The position numbers were made by a program, and so were the translations under genes. Positions 8,138 to 17,199 of a DNA stretch of 64,000 bases are shown here, piece after piece; position 1 is the first letter of the stretch; every line of letters starts with the position of its first letter. The stretch is from DATHTC01 sp035456465 (GTDB lineage Bacteria; Actinomycetota; Thermoleophilia; Gaiellales; Gaiellaceae), in NCBI GenBank assembly GCA_035456465.1, contig DATIDD010000018.1:72168-136167 (forward strand), written 5' to 3'. The notes beneath the pieces were generated by a model. It was given only the letters and a program-made list of their open reading frames with translations, had not been told where the DNA came from and did not search any database.

Positions 8138-9937
8138 TTACCCGCCGGTCGCGGCCAGGATCTCGGTGTTGCCGAAGCTGCCCGGGCAGTCCGCGAGCAG
8201 CCAGGGCGCCGGCAGCGCCCGTTCGCCGGCTGCGAGCGAGGCGGCCCGGTAGCCCTGGACGGCCGGGCAGACGGCCGCGGCCGCGGCGTCCGTCCAGACG
8301 CCGACGCCGTAGCTGCGGGTCGCGGCGACGTAGACGTAGTCGCCGACCCGCTCCTGGTAGATGTCGTGGCCCGGGTAGGTCGCGCGCAGATCGCCGAATG
8401 GCCCGGCCGCGAGCACGGTGAACGCGCCCGGGGTCCCGTCCGCTGCGAGCGGCGCCGCCTCGAAGACGCCGTGGTAGGGACGCGGGCTCGCCATGTCGGA
8501 CCCGCGCCAGGGAGCGGTGTCGGCCTCGTACATCACATACAGCCGATTCCCCGCCGGGGAAAGCGCCGGGGCCGCGTACAGCGGCCGGTCACCCGGCAGC
8601 GAGGCGACGACCGGGCCGCTCCACGTCTCACCGCCGTCCATCGACCAGGACAGCAGCGCCTTGTCGTCGTTGAGCGCTGCGCCGCCGTCCGCCCAGACGT
8701 CGACGATCTCGTTCGTCGCGTCGGCGCCGCTCGGAGCGCCGTTGGCGATGTCGACCGAGGGCGCCGCCGAGAGGTCGGTGCGGGCGCCCGCGAAGCCGTC
8801 CATCACGCAGCGGCCGTAGACCGGGTCGACGAAGAAGCAGGGATCGGTGATCTGGCGGACGACCTGCAGCTTCGACCAGGAGCGGCCGCCGTCGAACGAG
8901 CGCCACATCACGTGGTAGCCGTGCGTCGGCAGCCCGACCAGGAACGGGTTCTCGAACATCTCGGCGAAGACGTAGGCGACGCCGTGGCTGTCGGTGCGGA
9001 TCGTGCAGCCCGAGATCCCCCAGAGCGTCGGCCCCAGGCCCGTCGTGCCCGCCGACGTGATCTGCTTGGTCCTCCAGCTGGTGCCGCCGTCGGGCGAGAC
9101 CGAGACCGTCAGCGGCGCCGGGAAGTTGCCGCCGAGCCCGAGGTGGGCGCCGTTCGAGCGGAACTCGGGGTTGCAGATGTAGACGCGGCCGAAATACGGG
9201 CTCGAGCTCGCGTTGTCGGCCCAGATCTGCTCCTTGTCCTCGAAGGCGGTCTGCCCGGTCGTTGCGTTGACGAGCACCGGCGCCTGCCAGCTCGAGGCCT
9301 GGTGAATCGACTGCGGCGTCGGGTTGTCGAGCCGCGAGACGCCGACCGCGAGGTAGCCGTGGAACTCGGGGTTCGGGAAGGCGAAGCCCGAGGGCCACGC
9401 GCCGACGAGGTTCGCGTAGTAGACGCGGTGGCCGTTCGCCCAGCTGAAGTGCCCGTCTGCGTCCGGCACCGGCCCGATCGCGATGGCCGGATCGCCCGAG
9501 GAGACGAGCCTCCGCTCGTAGTAGCCGGGCAAGGTGTGGATCGTGCCCACGTGTGCCTCGCAGGGCGTCGTGGGCGCGCAGTCGGCCGCGGTCCAGCCGC
9601 CCGGGTAGGCGGGCTGGGTCCAGCTGTTGCCCGAGTCGAAGGAGAAGGCGACGGCCGAGACCCCGACGCCCGAGTCGGCCGGGTCGGCGCAGGTGCCGTC
9701 CTCGGTCGCGTCCGCCTGCGGACAGGGAGCCCAGTCGACGAAGTCGTTCCAGCCGGCGACGACGATGTTCGGCGCCGCCGCGTCGATCGCGACAGCCGGC
9801 TCGTTCTGGTGGTTCTGCGGAGTCAGGTTCGGCGGACTGCCGACGCTGACGGTGCTGATCCCGGCAGCGAGCGCGCCGCCCGCGAATGCGAGTGCGCAGG
9901 CGGCGATGGCCGCGAGCGCCCCGAAGATGCGCCTCAT
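8138..9937 (-). CDS. Secreted Asp-box (sialidase/BNR-type) beta-propeller protein
   Basis: I chose the ATG at 9937 because it has a GAGGAG ribosome binding site and opens a Sec signal peptide (MRRIFGALAAIAACALAF, cleavage after GGALA); a longer upstream frame lacks these. The mature protein of about 575 residues has at least four Asp boxes (SFDSGNSW, SPDGGTSW, SFDGGRSW, SMDGGETW), the hallmark of sialidase-fold propellers. I cannot identify the sialidase Arg triad, so enzymatic sialidase activity should not be assumed. Many actinobacterial members are exported binding proteins of unknown ligand. A hairpin follows the gene, which looks monocistronic. Confidence 0.8.
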   Translation of the reverse strand: MRRIFGALAAIAACALAFAGGALAAGISTVSVGSPPNLTPQNHQNEPAVAIDAAAPNIVVAGWNDFVDWAPCPQADATEDGTCADPADSGVGVSAVAFSFDSGNSWTQPAYPGGWTAADCAPTTPCEAHVGTIHTLPGYYERRLVSSGDPAIAIGPVPDADGHFSWANGHRVYYANLVGAWPSGFAFPNPEFHGYLAVGVSRLDNPTPQSIHQASSWQAPVLVNATTGQTAFEDKEQIWADNASSSPYFGRVYICNPEFRSNGAHLGLGGNFPAPLTVSVSPDGGTSWRTKQITSAGTTGLGPTLWGISGCTIRTDSHGVAYVFAEMFENPFLVGLPTHGYHVMWRSFDGGRSWSKLQVVRQITDPCFFVDPVYGRCVMDGFAGARTDLSAAPSVDIANGAPSGADATNEIVDVWADGGAALNDDKALLSWSMDGGETWSGPVVASLPGDRPLYAAPALSPAGNRLYVMYEADTAPWRGSDMASPRPYHGVFEAAPLAADGTPGAFTVLAAGPFGDLRATYPGHDIYQERVGDYVYVAATRSYGVGVWTDAAAAAVCPAVQGYRAASLAAGERALPAPWLLADCPGSFGNTEILAATGG

Positions 9938-10193
9938 CTTGCTCTCCTCAGGTCGAGGGCGGCACCGTGGGTCGCCCCGGTCAACATGCGCGCGCCAGAT
10001 CGAGCCAGGCGGGTCGCAGGGACCCTCGCCTGTCCTGCTGCTCCTCGTGTGCAGACAGGGCGCGTGCGCCGAGTCTGCTCTCATTGCGCGGCTCCTGCAA
10101 CCTTCACTCGCGCCGGTCGTCGGAATCATCCGGCGTTCCGGCCCACCGTCCGTCCGAACCGCGGTCGCGCGACCACGGGCTCCCGCGCGAGGC

Positions 10194-11402
10194 CTACGCG
10201 CGGACGCGGTCGGGCGCGCCGAACGGGCGCAGAGCGTCCGGCACCTCGCCCTGGAGGTTCTCGAGGATCGCGAGCACCGCGCGGTCGGTGACCATCGTCC
10301 CGTTCAGCGTGTGCACCGGTTCCGGGCCGCCACGCTCGCCGCGGTAGCGGATGCCGAGCCGGCGGGCCTGGAAGTCCGTCGTGTTCGAGCACGAGGTGAG
10401 CTCGCGGTACCGGCTCTGCGACGGGAACCAGACCTCGAGGTCGATCTTCTTCGCCGCGGGCGCGCCGAGGTCGCCGGCCGCGACGTCGACGGCGCGGTAC
10501 GGGAGGCCGAGCGACTGCAGGAACTGCTCCTCGAGCTCGACCAGGTGGGCGTGCTCGTCCCACGACACCTCGGGGAGCGTGTAGACGAACATCTCGACCT
10601 TGTTGAACTGGTGCACGCGGAACATCCCCCGCGTGTCCTTGCCCGCGGCGCCGGCCTCGCGGCGGAAGTTCGTGGAGAAGCCGGCGTAGCGGAGCGGGAG
10701 CTCGTCGGCGGCGAGGATCTCGCCCATGTGCAGCCCCGCGAGCGCGACCTCCGAGGTGCCGGTGAGGTAGAGGCCGTCCTCGGGGAGCTCGTAGATGTTG
10801 CTCCGCTCGGTGGGGAAGAACCCGGTGCCGTACATCGCCTCCTCGCGGACGAGCACCGGCGTGATCACCGGCGTGAACCCGTTGCGCACGAGGTGGTCGA
10901 TCGCGGCGCGGTAGAGCGCCAGCGCGAGCAGCGCGGTGTCGCCGACGAGGTAGCCGAAGCGCGAGCCGGAGAGGCGGGCGGCGCGCTCCATCTCGAACCG
11001 GCCGATCTCCGTGTGCTCCTTCGGCTCCGCGAGCTGCGGCGGCTCGCCCACGCGGCGGAGCTCGACGGCGTCCTCGTCGGAGTCGCCGTCCGGGGTCGAC
11101 GGGTGCGGCGGGTTCGGCACCTGCGTGAGCAGCTCGTCGCGCGTGCGCTCGGCCTCCGCGAGCTCCGTCTCGAGCCGCTGGAGCTCCGCCTTCACGCGCT
11201 TGAGCTCCTCCAGCTGCTCGGGCGAGGGCTTGCCCTTCCCGTCCAGCTTCTGGCGGGAGCGGAGCTCGTCGACCTGCGGCACCAGCTCGCGCCAGCGTGC
11301 GTCGGCCTCGAGCAGCGCGTCGAACACGTCCGCCGAGCCCTTGCGCGCCAGCGCGCCACGGAACCCCTCCGGATCGGCGCGCGCTGCCCTGAGGTCGATC
11401 AC
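10194..11402 (-). CDS. serS: Serine--tRNA ligase
   Basis: Cytoplasmic enzyme that charges tRNA-Ser. The 402-residue product has the N-terminal two-helix coiled-coil arm (about residues 30-100, Glu/Leu/Arg-rich) and the class II core: TGTSEVALAG, motif 2 around FRREAGAAGKDTRGMFR, and motif 3 TLNGTMVTDRAVLAILEN. The GTG at 11402 begins VIDLRAAR, the usual SerRS N-terminus, and overlaps the stop of the upstream HAD gene (GTGA). A longer open frame upstream is read-through, not a real extension. It lies 2.3 kb from tRNA-Ser. Confidence 0.96.
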   Translation of the reverse strand: MIDLRAARADPEGFRGALARKGSADVFDALLEADARWRELVPQVDELRSRQKLDGKGKPSPEQLEELKRVKAELQRLETELAEAERTRDELLTQVPNPPHPSTPDGDSDEDAVELRRVGEPPQLAEPKEHTEIGRFEMERAARLSGSRFGYLVGDTALLALALYRAAIDHLVRNGFTPVITPVLVREEAMYGTGFFPTERSNIYELPEDGLYLTGTSEVALAGLHMGEILAADELPLRYAGFSTNFRREAGAAGKDTRGMFRVHQFNKVEMFVYTLPEVSWDEHAHLVELEEQFLQSLGLPYRAVDVAAGDLGAPAAKKIDLEVWFPSQSRYRELTSCSNTTDFQARRLGIRYRGERGGPEPVHTLNGTMVTDRAVLAILENLQGEVPDALRPFGAPDRVRA

Positions 11403-12193
11403 GGGCGTGAGTCTAGGTACGCCTCGAGGACCTGCGCGACGCCCTCCTCCTCGTCGGGCGGGCAGACGAGGTCTGCCGCCGCGAGCACGCGGTCGTGCGC
11501 GTTCGCGACCGCGACGCCGTAGCCGGCCCACTCGACGAGCTCGACGTCGTTCTCGCCGTCGCCGAACGCGACCGTCCGCTCGCGGGCGAAGCCGAGCCGC
11601 CGGGCGACGAACTCGAGGCCCGTGGCCTTGTTCACCTCCGGGCTCGCCAGCTCGACGAACTCCGGCAGCGACTTCGACACGTACAGGCGGCCGGCGAATC
11701 GCTGCCGCAGCCGCCGCTCGAGCTCGTCCATCGCGTCCCGCTCGCCCACCGCGACGAGCTTGGTCGGCGGCGCGCGGAGCCAGGTGCGCAGGTCCCCGAC
11801 CGGATGGAGCGGGATGTGCTGGAAGTCGGCGTACGCGCGCGCTTCCGGCGTCACCTCGGCCACGTACAGCTCGTCGCCGACGTAGGCGTTCAGATGGGCG
11901 CCCTCCGCGACCACGGCGGCCACGGCTTCCCGCGCGAGCTCGAGCGGGATCGGGACGTGCCGTAGGAAGGTCCCGTCGGCGTCGGCCACCACGGCGCCCT
12001 GGTAGCAGACGACGGGGCCGTCCAGCCCGCCGTCGCGGAGGTACGGCGCGATCGAGCGGAACATCCTCCCGGTCACGACCACGACGTGGATCCCTGCGGC
12101 GCGCGCGCGGCCGAGGGCCGCCCGGGTCCGCGCGCGCAGCACGACGTCCTCCGCGACGAGGGTGCGGTCGAAGTCGACGGCGACGGCCTCCAC
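11399..12193 (-). CDS. Cof-type HAD phosphatase
   Basis: A cytoplasmic HAD-superfamily phosphatase of 264 residues, the normal size for the Cof group (sugar phosphate or flavin phosphate phosphatases). Motif I is VDFDRTL, motif II VVTGRM, and motif IV GDGENDVELVEWAG. A C2 cap lies between motifs II and III. The GTG start at 12193 is picked because it stands seven codons before the nucleophile Asp; no clear ribosome binding site was seen, so a start slightly upstream is possible. It lies between the cytochrome gene and serS with a 4-base overlap to serS. Substrate unknown. Confidence 0.85.
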   Translation of the reverse strand: MEAVAVDFDRTLVAEDVVLRARTRAALGRARAAGIHVVVVTGRMFRSIAPYLRDGGLDGPVVCYQGAVVADADGTFLRHVPIPLELAREAVAAVVAEGAHLNAYVGDELYVAEVTPEARAYADFQHIPLHPVGDLRTWLRAPPTKLVAVGERDAMDELERRLRQRFAGRLYVSKSLPEFVELASPEVNKATGLEFVARRLGFARERTVAFGDGENDVELVEWAGYGVAVANAHDRVLAAADLVCPPDEEEGVAQVLEAYLDSRP

Positions 12194-12231
12194 CTCGGCC
12201 GGGAACGAGGGCGGGAGCTCCAGGGGACGCG

Positions 12232-12699
12232 CTAGGAGCCGGCGATCGACGACACGTAGGCCGCGACGTCCTGGATCTGCGTCTCGCTCAGCTGGCCCTT
12301 GAACGAGGGCATCGCGCCCTTCCCGTTCGTCACCCGGTCGACGACGAGGTCGCGGGTCGGCTTGGCGTCGTCGAGGTTCGGCCCGACGGCGCCGCTCGCG
12401 CCGGCGTCGGCGAGCGTGTGGCACGACGCGCAGCCGGCCGAGGCGAAGACCTCCTTGCCCGCCGCGGCGTCGCCCTCGCCGCCGCCGCCCGTCTCCGTCC
12501 CACCAGTGTCGGTGGCTCCGGTGTCGGTGGCGCCTGTGTCGGTGGTCGCGCCCGTGTCGGTGGTCGCGCCCGTGTCGCCCCCGGTCGCCGCCGGCACGGA
12601 GTTCTCGGGGGTCGGCGTCGCTTCCTCGGCGCCGCCGCATCCCGCGGCGGCCGCCGCCAGCAGCACGAGGACGAGGAGCAGGGCGAGCCTCGGGCGCAT
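12232..12699 (-). CDS. Class I cytochrome c, membrane-anchored lipoprotein
   Basis: A 155-residue exported electron carrier. It has a signal peptide ending in a lipobox (AAAAAGC), so it should be lipid-anchored outside the membrane. A low-complexity linker of Thr-Asp-Thr-Gly-Ala units (residues 40-70) follows, then a small cytochrome domain with the heme site CASCH and a distal Met in KGAMPSF. The domain ends in the usual LSETQIQDVAAYVSS helix. The linker is coded by imperfect 12-18 base repeats at about 12490-12580. Partner oxidoreductase not identified. Confidence 0.92.
   Translation of the reverse strand: MRPRLALLLVLVLLAAAAAGCGGAEEATPTPENSVPAATGGDTGATTDTGATTDTGATDTGATDTGGTETGGGGEGDAAAGKEVFASAGCASCHTLADAGASGAVGPNLDDAKPTRDLVVDRVTNGKGAMPSFKGQLSETQIQDVAAYVSSIAGS
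12490..12580 (-). repeat. Low-complexity repeats coding the cytochrome linker
   Basis: Short direct repeats built on gtgtcggtgg(c/t) units encode the Thr/Asp/Gly/Ala linker between the lipid anchor and the heme domain. Such tracts change length easily by slippage. Confidence 0.6.
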
Positions 12700-12707
12700 C
12701 GGCGGCG

Positions 12708-12713
12708 ACTCTA
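12708..12713 (-). promoter_or_regulatory. -10 box for the cytochrome c gene (leaderless)
   Basis: On the minus strand TAGAGT stands 8 bases before the ATG. With a start point about 7 bases after the -10, the transcript would begin at or next to the start codon. There is no ribosome binding site. Confidence 0.45.
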
Positions 12714-12729
12714 CCCGATCGTCCGCGGT

Positions 12730-14298
12730 TCAATCGTCGGTGCGGTCGCACCCCGCGCCGCCGCGCCCGACCCCCAGCGCGAAGCGCCCGGGACGGCGCG
12801 CGACGAGCGTCGTCGTGCCGTCGGGGCGGGGCTCGAGGCACACGGATCCGGCCTCGACGTGCCAGTACCGGTTCCACCGCACGCGGAGCGCGTGGCGCCC
12901 TGTCGTGACCGTGCCCTCGACGCGCTCGTGGGCGAAGCGCGTGAGCGAGCCACCGTCGAGGATCGGCTTCGCGTCGGGCACCGAGTAGACCGTCCAGTGG
13001 GCCGAGCGGAAGGCGGGACGGAGTCCGGAGCGGCCGGAGCGCAGCAGCGTCGCCTCGCGGTCGGCGCCCATCGGGCCGAGCCGGGCGTCGGGGAGGAGCA
13101 CCCAGCGCACCGCCAGCCGGTCGAGCCAGCGCCGGTAGGCGGCGGGGTCGAGCGGATCGTCGTACAGCTCTGGGTTCTCGGCGAGGTCGATCTGCCGGTA
13201 CCAGCCGCGCGCGAGCGCGAACCCGGCGCGCGGCACCCACCACGCCTCCCAGTGGCCGAACGTCGGCACCACCTCGACCCGGTGGTTCGGGTCGTGCCGC
13301 GCGGCGAGGAACGACAGCGCCGGGCTCCAGTACTCCGCCGTCGCGGTCGCGCGGTCGTCGGCGCGCTTCGGCAGCGCCGACACGTCCGGCCCGAGGTTGT
13401 AGACAAGCGCGAACGCGACTGCGCCGGCCGCCAGCCACCGCGGGCGGAAGCGCGCGAGCACCGCCGCGAGGAGGACGAGCGGGAACACGAGGCCGCGGAG
13501 CCGGGTGAGGTTGTCCCCGAACGGCGACGGGACGAGGAACGCCGCGAGGCAGACGAGCCCCCAGAGAACGAAGAACGGTGCGATCAGCCGGCCCCGCTCC
13601 GTGCGCAGCGCGAGGGCGGCGCCGAGCCCGCTGACCGCGAGCACCGCGGCGAGCGAGAGCGGGCTGAACGGGTAGCGGCCCTCGCTGGGGAAGAGCGCCA
13701 TCAGCGCGAGCTGGAGCAGCGCCGCCACGGCCAGCCCCCCCGCGACGATCGCCGTCCTCCTCCCACGGGGCCGCGAGGCGGCTGCGACCGCGCAGAGGAC
13801 GACGCACAGGAACGCGAAGGCGAGCGGGCTGAAGCCGAGCGAGAGCGCGCCGGCGCCGACGGCGAGCCACGGCCGACGGAGCTGCAGCAGGCGCAGGCAC
13901 GCGAGCGCCGCGGCGAGCCCGGCGGCGTAGCTGTACGTGCCCGTGAACAGCGGGCCCGCGGCGAGCAGCCCGAACGCGCGTGCCGGCCAGCGCGCGTCCG
14001 CGCCCCACTCGTGCGTCGCCACGCTCGCGAACAGCGCCGCCGAGGCGACGACCGCGAGCACGACGAGGGGCACGTTCCCGACGAGCGCGGCGGGGAGGTA
14101 GTAGAGGACGGAGTACGACGCGAGCGGGTACTGGCCGCCGTACCAGAGGTTGTCCCACACGCCGACGCCGTCGCGCACCAGCATCGTGCGGTAGAGGTGC
14201 GCGGCGGAATCCCCGCCCGGCGGGGCGAGGAGCACGACGGCAAGGGCGGCGACGAGCGCGATCGCGGCCGCGCGGAGAGGCTCTGCGCGGAGGCTCAC
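12730..14298 (-). CDS. Polytopic membrane protein with GT-C-like topology
   Basis: A 522-residue integral membrane protein with roughly ten hydrophobic segments (residues 8-380) and a C-terminal soluble part of about 140 residues. The first extracellular loop carries GGDSAAHLYRTML, an acidic/His motif placed as in GT-C-fold glycosyltransferases and the 6-pyruvoyl-tetrahydropterin-synthase-related membrane proteins. I infer a lipid-linked sugar transferase or relative, without firm family assignment. Start GTG at 14298 opens MSLRAEPLRAAAIAL and sits 8 bases from a TAGGCT -10. It diverges from the next gene with only 24 bases between start codons. Confidence 0.7.
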   Translation of the reverse strand: MSLRAEPLRAAAIALVAALAVVLLAPPGGDSAAHLYRTMLVRDGVGVWDNLWYGGQYPLASYSVLYYLPAALVGNVPLVVLAVVASAALFASVATHEWGADARWPARAFGLLAAGPLFTGTYSYAAGLAAALACLRLLQLRRPWLAVGAGALSLGFSPLAFAFLCVVLCAVAAASRPRGRRTAIVAGGLAVAALLQLALMALFPSEGRYPFSPLSLAAVLAVSGLGAALALRTERGRLIAPFFVLWGLVCLAAFLVPSPFGDNLTRLRGLVFPLVLLAAVLARFRPRWLAAGAVAFALVYNLGPDVSALPKRADDRATATAEYWSPALSFLAARHDPNHRVEVVPTFGHWEAWWVPRAGFALARGWYRQIDLAENPELYDDPLDPAAYRRWLDRLAVRWVLLPDARLGPMGADREATLLRSGRSGLRPAFRSAHWTVYSVPDAKPILDGGSLTRFAHERVEGTVTTGRHALRVRWNRYWHVEAGSVCLEPRPDGTTTLVARRPGRFALGVGRGGAGCDRTDD

Positions 14299-14306
14299 GG
14301 CGCGAC

Positions 14307-14316
14307 AGCCTACGCT
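14307..14316. promoter_or_regulatory. Overlapping face-to-face -10 boxes
   Basis: In the 24 bases between divergent start codons, TACGCT (14311-14316, plus) lies 6 bases before the GTG at 14323, and TAGGCT (14307-14312, minus) lies 8 bases before the GTG at 14298. The two hexamers share the central TA. Both genes would be leaderless and could not be transcribed from these boxes at the same moment. Confidence 0.55.
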
Positions 14317-14322
14317 GCGCAC

Positions 14323-15705
14323 GTGCTCCGGGCCGCGCTCGCCGTCGCAGCCGCGCTCGCCGTCGCCCCGGCGGCACAGGCGTCGCAGCGGTTCGACGTG
14401 CTCGTCGACCAGCCGTACCCGGGCGGCGGGGAGGCCGCGTTCGGCCTGCTCGTGCCGGACGCCGGGCCGACCACGAGCCACGCCCGCGCGCTGCGTTCGC
14501 TGCTCGCGGGGGAGGTGGTGAACTCGCTCCGAGGGGAGGCGCCGACGGGCGAGAGCGGCGTCACGACCGGCTCGCACGACCGCCCCGGGAGGATCTACGT
14601 CGAGCTCCCACAGGGCGGGACCCAGGCGAACGACCGCCGGTACGGCGTCGTCGTCGCCGCGCCGGGGTTCCGGGGGCTCCTCACCTCCGACCGGACGCGG
14701 ATCCCGGGACTCGTCTCGGTCGCGGACGTGGCGCCGACGGCGCTCGGCGAGGACGGGAGCCTCGGCTGGACCGCCCACGACGATCCCATCGCCTACCTCC
14801 GCGCCCTCGACGACCGCATCCGCGACAACGGCACGGCCCGGCTGCCGGCCAGCCTGCTTGCCGGAGCGATCGTGGTCGTGCTCGCGCTGGTGCGCCCGCG
14901 GGCGGCAGTGTCCGCGCTCGCGACGGGCGCGCTCGCGAACCTCGTCCTCGGCGTCCTCGGGATCTCGTCGCCGTGGCTGACGATCCCGGCGATCGGGCTC
15001 GGGACGCTCGCCGGCCTGCTCGTCGCCCCGACGGGGCTGCTGCTCACCGGCACCGTCGCCGCGTACGGCCTGGCGATGGCGATCGACGCGTCCTGGGTCG
15101 CGCTGTCGCCGCTCGGGCCGACGCAGAACGCGCGCTTCTACGGAATCTCCAACCTGCTCGAGACGATGCTGCTGCCCGTCGCGCTCGCGGGCGGCGTGCT
15201 GCTCGCACGCAGGCTCGGCGTGCTCGGCTTCGCGGTCGCGGGGACGGTCGCGCTCGTGACCGTCGCGGGGAGCCGCTTCGGGGCCGACGCCGGCGGCGCG
15301 GTCGTCCTCCTCGCCGGCTTCGGCACGCTGCTGCTGGCGTCCCTGCCGCGGCGCGTCGCGATCGCCGCCATCGCCGCGCTCGTCCTCGTCACCGTCGCGG
15401 CGCTCGTGGTGGGGCCGGCGACGCACCTCGCCGGCGCCGACCTGCCCGCCGACCTCTGGGACCGGGTCACGCTCTCGTGGCGGCGCGCGACCGACGGCTG
15501 GGCCGTCGGGCTCGTCACCCTCGCCGCGCTCGCCGCCCTCGCGGTGCTCGTCGCCCGCGGCGCACGGCGGCCGCTCCCGCTCGCGATGGCGGTCGCGATC
15601 GCCGTTTCGATGGTCGTGAACGACTCGCCGCAGGACGTCGCGCTCGGCGGGCTGGTGGGCTGGCTGGCCGTCGCGCGGTGGGACGAGGTCTCCGGGCTAC
15701 CATGA
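14323..15705 (+). CDS. Membrane protein with N-terminal exported phosphatase-like domain
   Basis: A 460-residue protein: signal peptide or first membrane segment (ALAVAAALAVAPAAQA), an exported region to about residue 175, then about nine hydrophobic segments. The exported region ends in RIPGLVSVADVAPTAL, which resembles the alkaline-phosphatase/sulfatase-fold stretch before the second metal site. A later GISN motif recalls envelope membrane proteins with YGIGNE. Function unknown; an envelope role is inferred. The GTG start is the first in frame after the -10 box, and the stop overlaps the htpX start (ATGA). Confidence 0.65.
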   Translation: MLRAALAVAAALAVAPAAQASQRFDVLVDQPYPGGGEAAFGLLVPDAGPTTSHARALRSLLAGEVVNSLRGEAPTGESGVTTGSHDRPGRIYVELPQGGTQANDRRYGVVVAAPGFRGLLTSDRTRIPGLVSVADVAPTALGEDGSLGWTAHDDPIAYLRALDDRIRDNGTARLPASLLAGAIVVVLALVRPRAAVSALATGALANLVLGVLGISSPWLTIPAIGLGTLAGLLVAPTGLLLTGTVAAYGLAMAIDASWVALSPLGPTQNARFYGISNLLETMLLPVALAGGVLLARRLGVLGFAVAGTVALVTVAGSRFGADAGGAVVLLAGFGTLLLASLPRRVAIAAIAALVLVTVAALVVGPATHLAGADLPADLWDRVTLSWRRATDGWAVGLVTLAALAALAVLVARGARRPLPLAMAVAIAVSMVVNDSPQDVALGGLVGWLAVARWDEVSGLP

Positions 15706-16604
15706 CGGAGATGAAGCGGCGCGCATACGGGCGCGATCTCGGCCTCTCGTTGCGGATGCTCCTGACGACGGGGCTGCTCGGCCTGCTCTACGTCGTGTTC
15801 GCCGTCGTCCTCTTCTACGTCCTCGACGCGGGCGTGGTGATGATGGCGGTGATCGTCGGCGGGCTGGCCCTGTTCCAGTACTTCACCTCCGACAAGATCG
15901 CGCTCGCTGCGTCCGGCGCGAAGGTCGTCGAGGCGAACGACGCGCCCGAGCTCCACGCGATGGTCGAGCGTCTCTGCGCGATGGCCGATCTGCCCAAGCC
16001 GCGCGTCGCGGTGATCCCGACGGACATGCCGAACGCCTTCGCGACGGGCCGCAGCCCCAAGCACTCCGCCGTCGCCGTCACCGAGGGGCTCTGGCGCCGG
16101 CTGGAGCCGCGCGAGGTCGAGGGCGTGCTGGCGCACGAGCTCTCGCACATCGCCAACCGCGACGTGCTCGTGATGACGCTCGCGAGCTTCTTCGCGATGC
16201 TCGCCGGGATGCTCACGCGGATGGGAATGTGGGGCGGGATGATGGGCGGAGGCCGGCGGGACAACAACGGCGGCGCGCCCGTGTGGCTGATCGTCATGCT
16301 CGTCTCGATCCTCACCTACGTGCTCAGCTTCATCCTGATCCGGACGATCTCGCGCTACCGCGAGTACGCCGCCGACCGTGGCGCCGCGCTGATCACGGGC
16401 GCGCCCGAGAACCTGATGTCGGCGCTCCAGAAGATCTCCAGCGGCATCGCCCAGATCCCGCAGCGCGACCTGCGGCAGGTCGAGGCGATGAACGCGTTCT
16501 TCATCGTCCCGAGCGTCAAGGAGCTGTTCGCGACGCACCCGCCGATGGAGAAGCGCCTCGCGCGCCTGGCCGCGATCGCGCGCGAGATGGGCCGCCCCGT
16601 CTAG
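15702..16604 (+). CDS. htpX: Membrane-bound zinc metalloprotease HtpX
   Basis: A 300-residue M48-family protease that degrades misfolded membrane proteins on the cytoplasmic face. It has two N-terminal membrane segments (residues 15-65), the zinc site HELSH (His145, Glu146, His149), third ligand Glu221 in YREYAADR, and two more hydrophobic segments between them. The ATG overlaps the stop of the upstream membrane gene. It is followed by pspAB, a pairing typical of actinobacterial envelope-stress loci. A Gly/Met stretch (GMWGGMMGGG) after the active site is common in this family. Confidence 0.95.
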   Translation: MTEMKRRAYGRDLGLSLRMLLTTGLLGLLYVVFAVVLFYVLDAGVVMMAVIVGGLALFQYFTSDKIALAASGAKVVEANDAPELHAMVERLCAMADLPKPRVAVIPTDMPNAFATGRSPKHSAVAVTEGLWRRLEPREVEGVLAHELSHIANRDVLVMTLASFFAMLAGMLTRMGMWGGMMGGGRRDNNGGAPVWLIVMLVSILTYVLSFILIRTISRYREYAADRGAALITGAPENLMSALQKISSGIAQIPQRDLRQVEAMNAFFIVPSVKELFATHPPMEKRLARLAAIAREMGRPV

Positions 16605-16629
16605 CCGCCCGCTCCCGCGCCGCCGAGCT

Positions 16630-17199
16630 TTGGGGTTCCTCGACGTGCTCTTCGGTCGCAAGCGGCTCAAGGAGGCGCGACGCGACGACCTCTTTGCCCT
16701 CTCGACCGCGCGGGTGACGCTGGAGGTCGAGCTCGGGCTGCGGCCGGCCGGGAAGGCGGGCGTCTGCTTCAAGCCGCTCTCGGCGGGCGACTTCGTCCGC
16801 GCGGAGAACGAGATGACCGCGCTGCTCGAGGCCGTCGCCGCCTCCTCCGGCTCCCGCCTGCGCCGTAGCTCGGACGAGTACGGATTCGAGTGGGTCGTGG
16901 TCGAGGACTCGGACTTCGAGGACCTCGTGACCGCGGTCCACGCCGTCGGGCAGGAGCTCGCGTCGCGCGGCTTCGGCTCGCAGCTGCTCGCGGCCCTGTT
17001 CCGCTTCGACGGCGGCGCGAGCCCCGTGTACTTCGTCTACGGGTACAAGCGCGGCGCGTTCTGGCCGTTCGTCCCCACGGGCTCCGAGCAGGAGCGGGAC
17101 AACGCGAAGGAGCTGGAGCTGAAGGCGAAGCTCGAGCGGGAGCTGCCGATCGAGCAGGACCTGTCCCGCTGGTTCGGGTTGTTCGGTGCCCCGGTCTGA
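16630..17199 (+). CDS. pspAB: PspA-associated protein PspAB
   Basis: A 189-residue soluble protein beginning MGFLDVLFGRKRL, the characteristic start of the PspAB family, with a helical C-terminal tail (KELELKAKLERELPIEQDL). PspAB is known as a companion of PspA-type membrane stress proteins in actinobacteria and archaea; its biochemical role is not settled. Its place right behind htpX fits membrane maintenance. The start is TTG without a visible ribosome binding site, 25 bases after htpX. Its partners pspAA and pspA lie 2 kb away on the other strand. Confidence 0.85.
   Translation: MGFLDVLFGRKRLKEARRDDLFALSTARVTLEVELGLRPAGKAGVCFKPLSAGDFVRAENEMTALLEAVAASSGSRLRRSSDEYGFEWVVVEDSDFEDLVTAVHAVGQELASRGFGSQLLAALFRFDGGASPVYFVYGYKRGAFWPFVPTGSEQERDNAKELELKAKLERELPIEQDLSRWFGLFGAPV

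Noticed and set aside
8138..9937. Naming the Asp-box protein a sialidase
   Set aside because: Asp boxes occur in many propellers, and I could not find the Arg triad and Tyr/Glu pair needed for catalysis.
11011..14322. A long plus-strand open frame leading into the membrane protein at 14323
   Set aside because: It runs opposite serS, the HAD gene, cytochrome c and the membrane protein with Arg/Ala/Pro-rich nonsense. Only the part after the GTG at 14323 looks like a protein.
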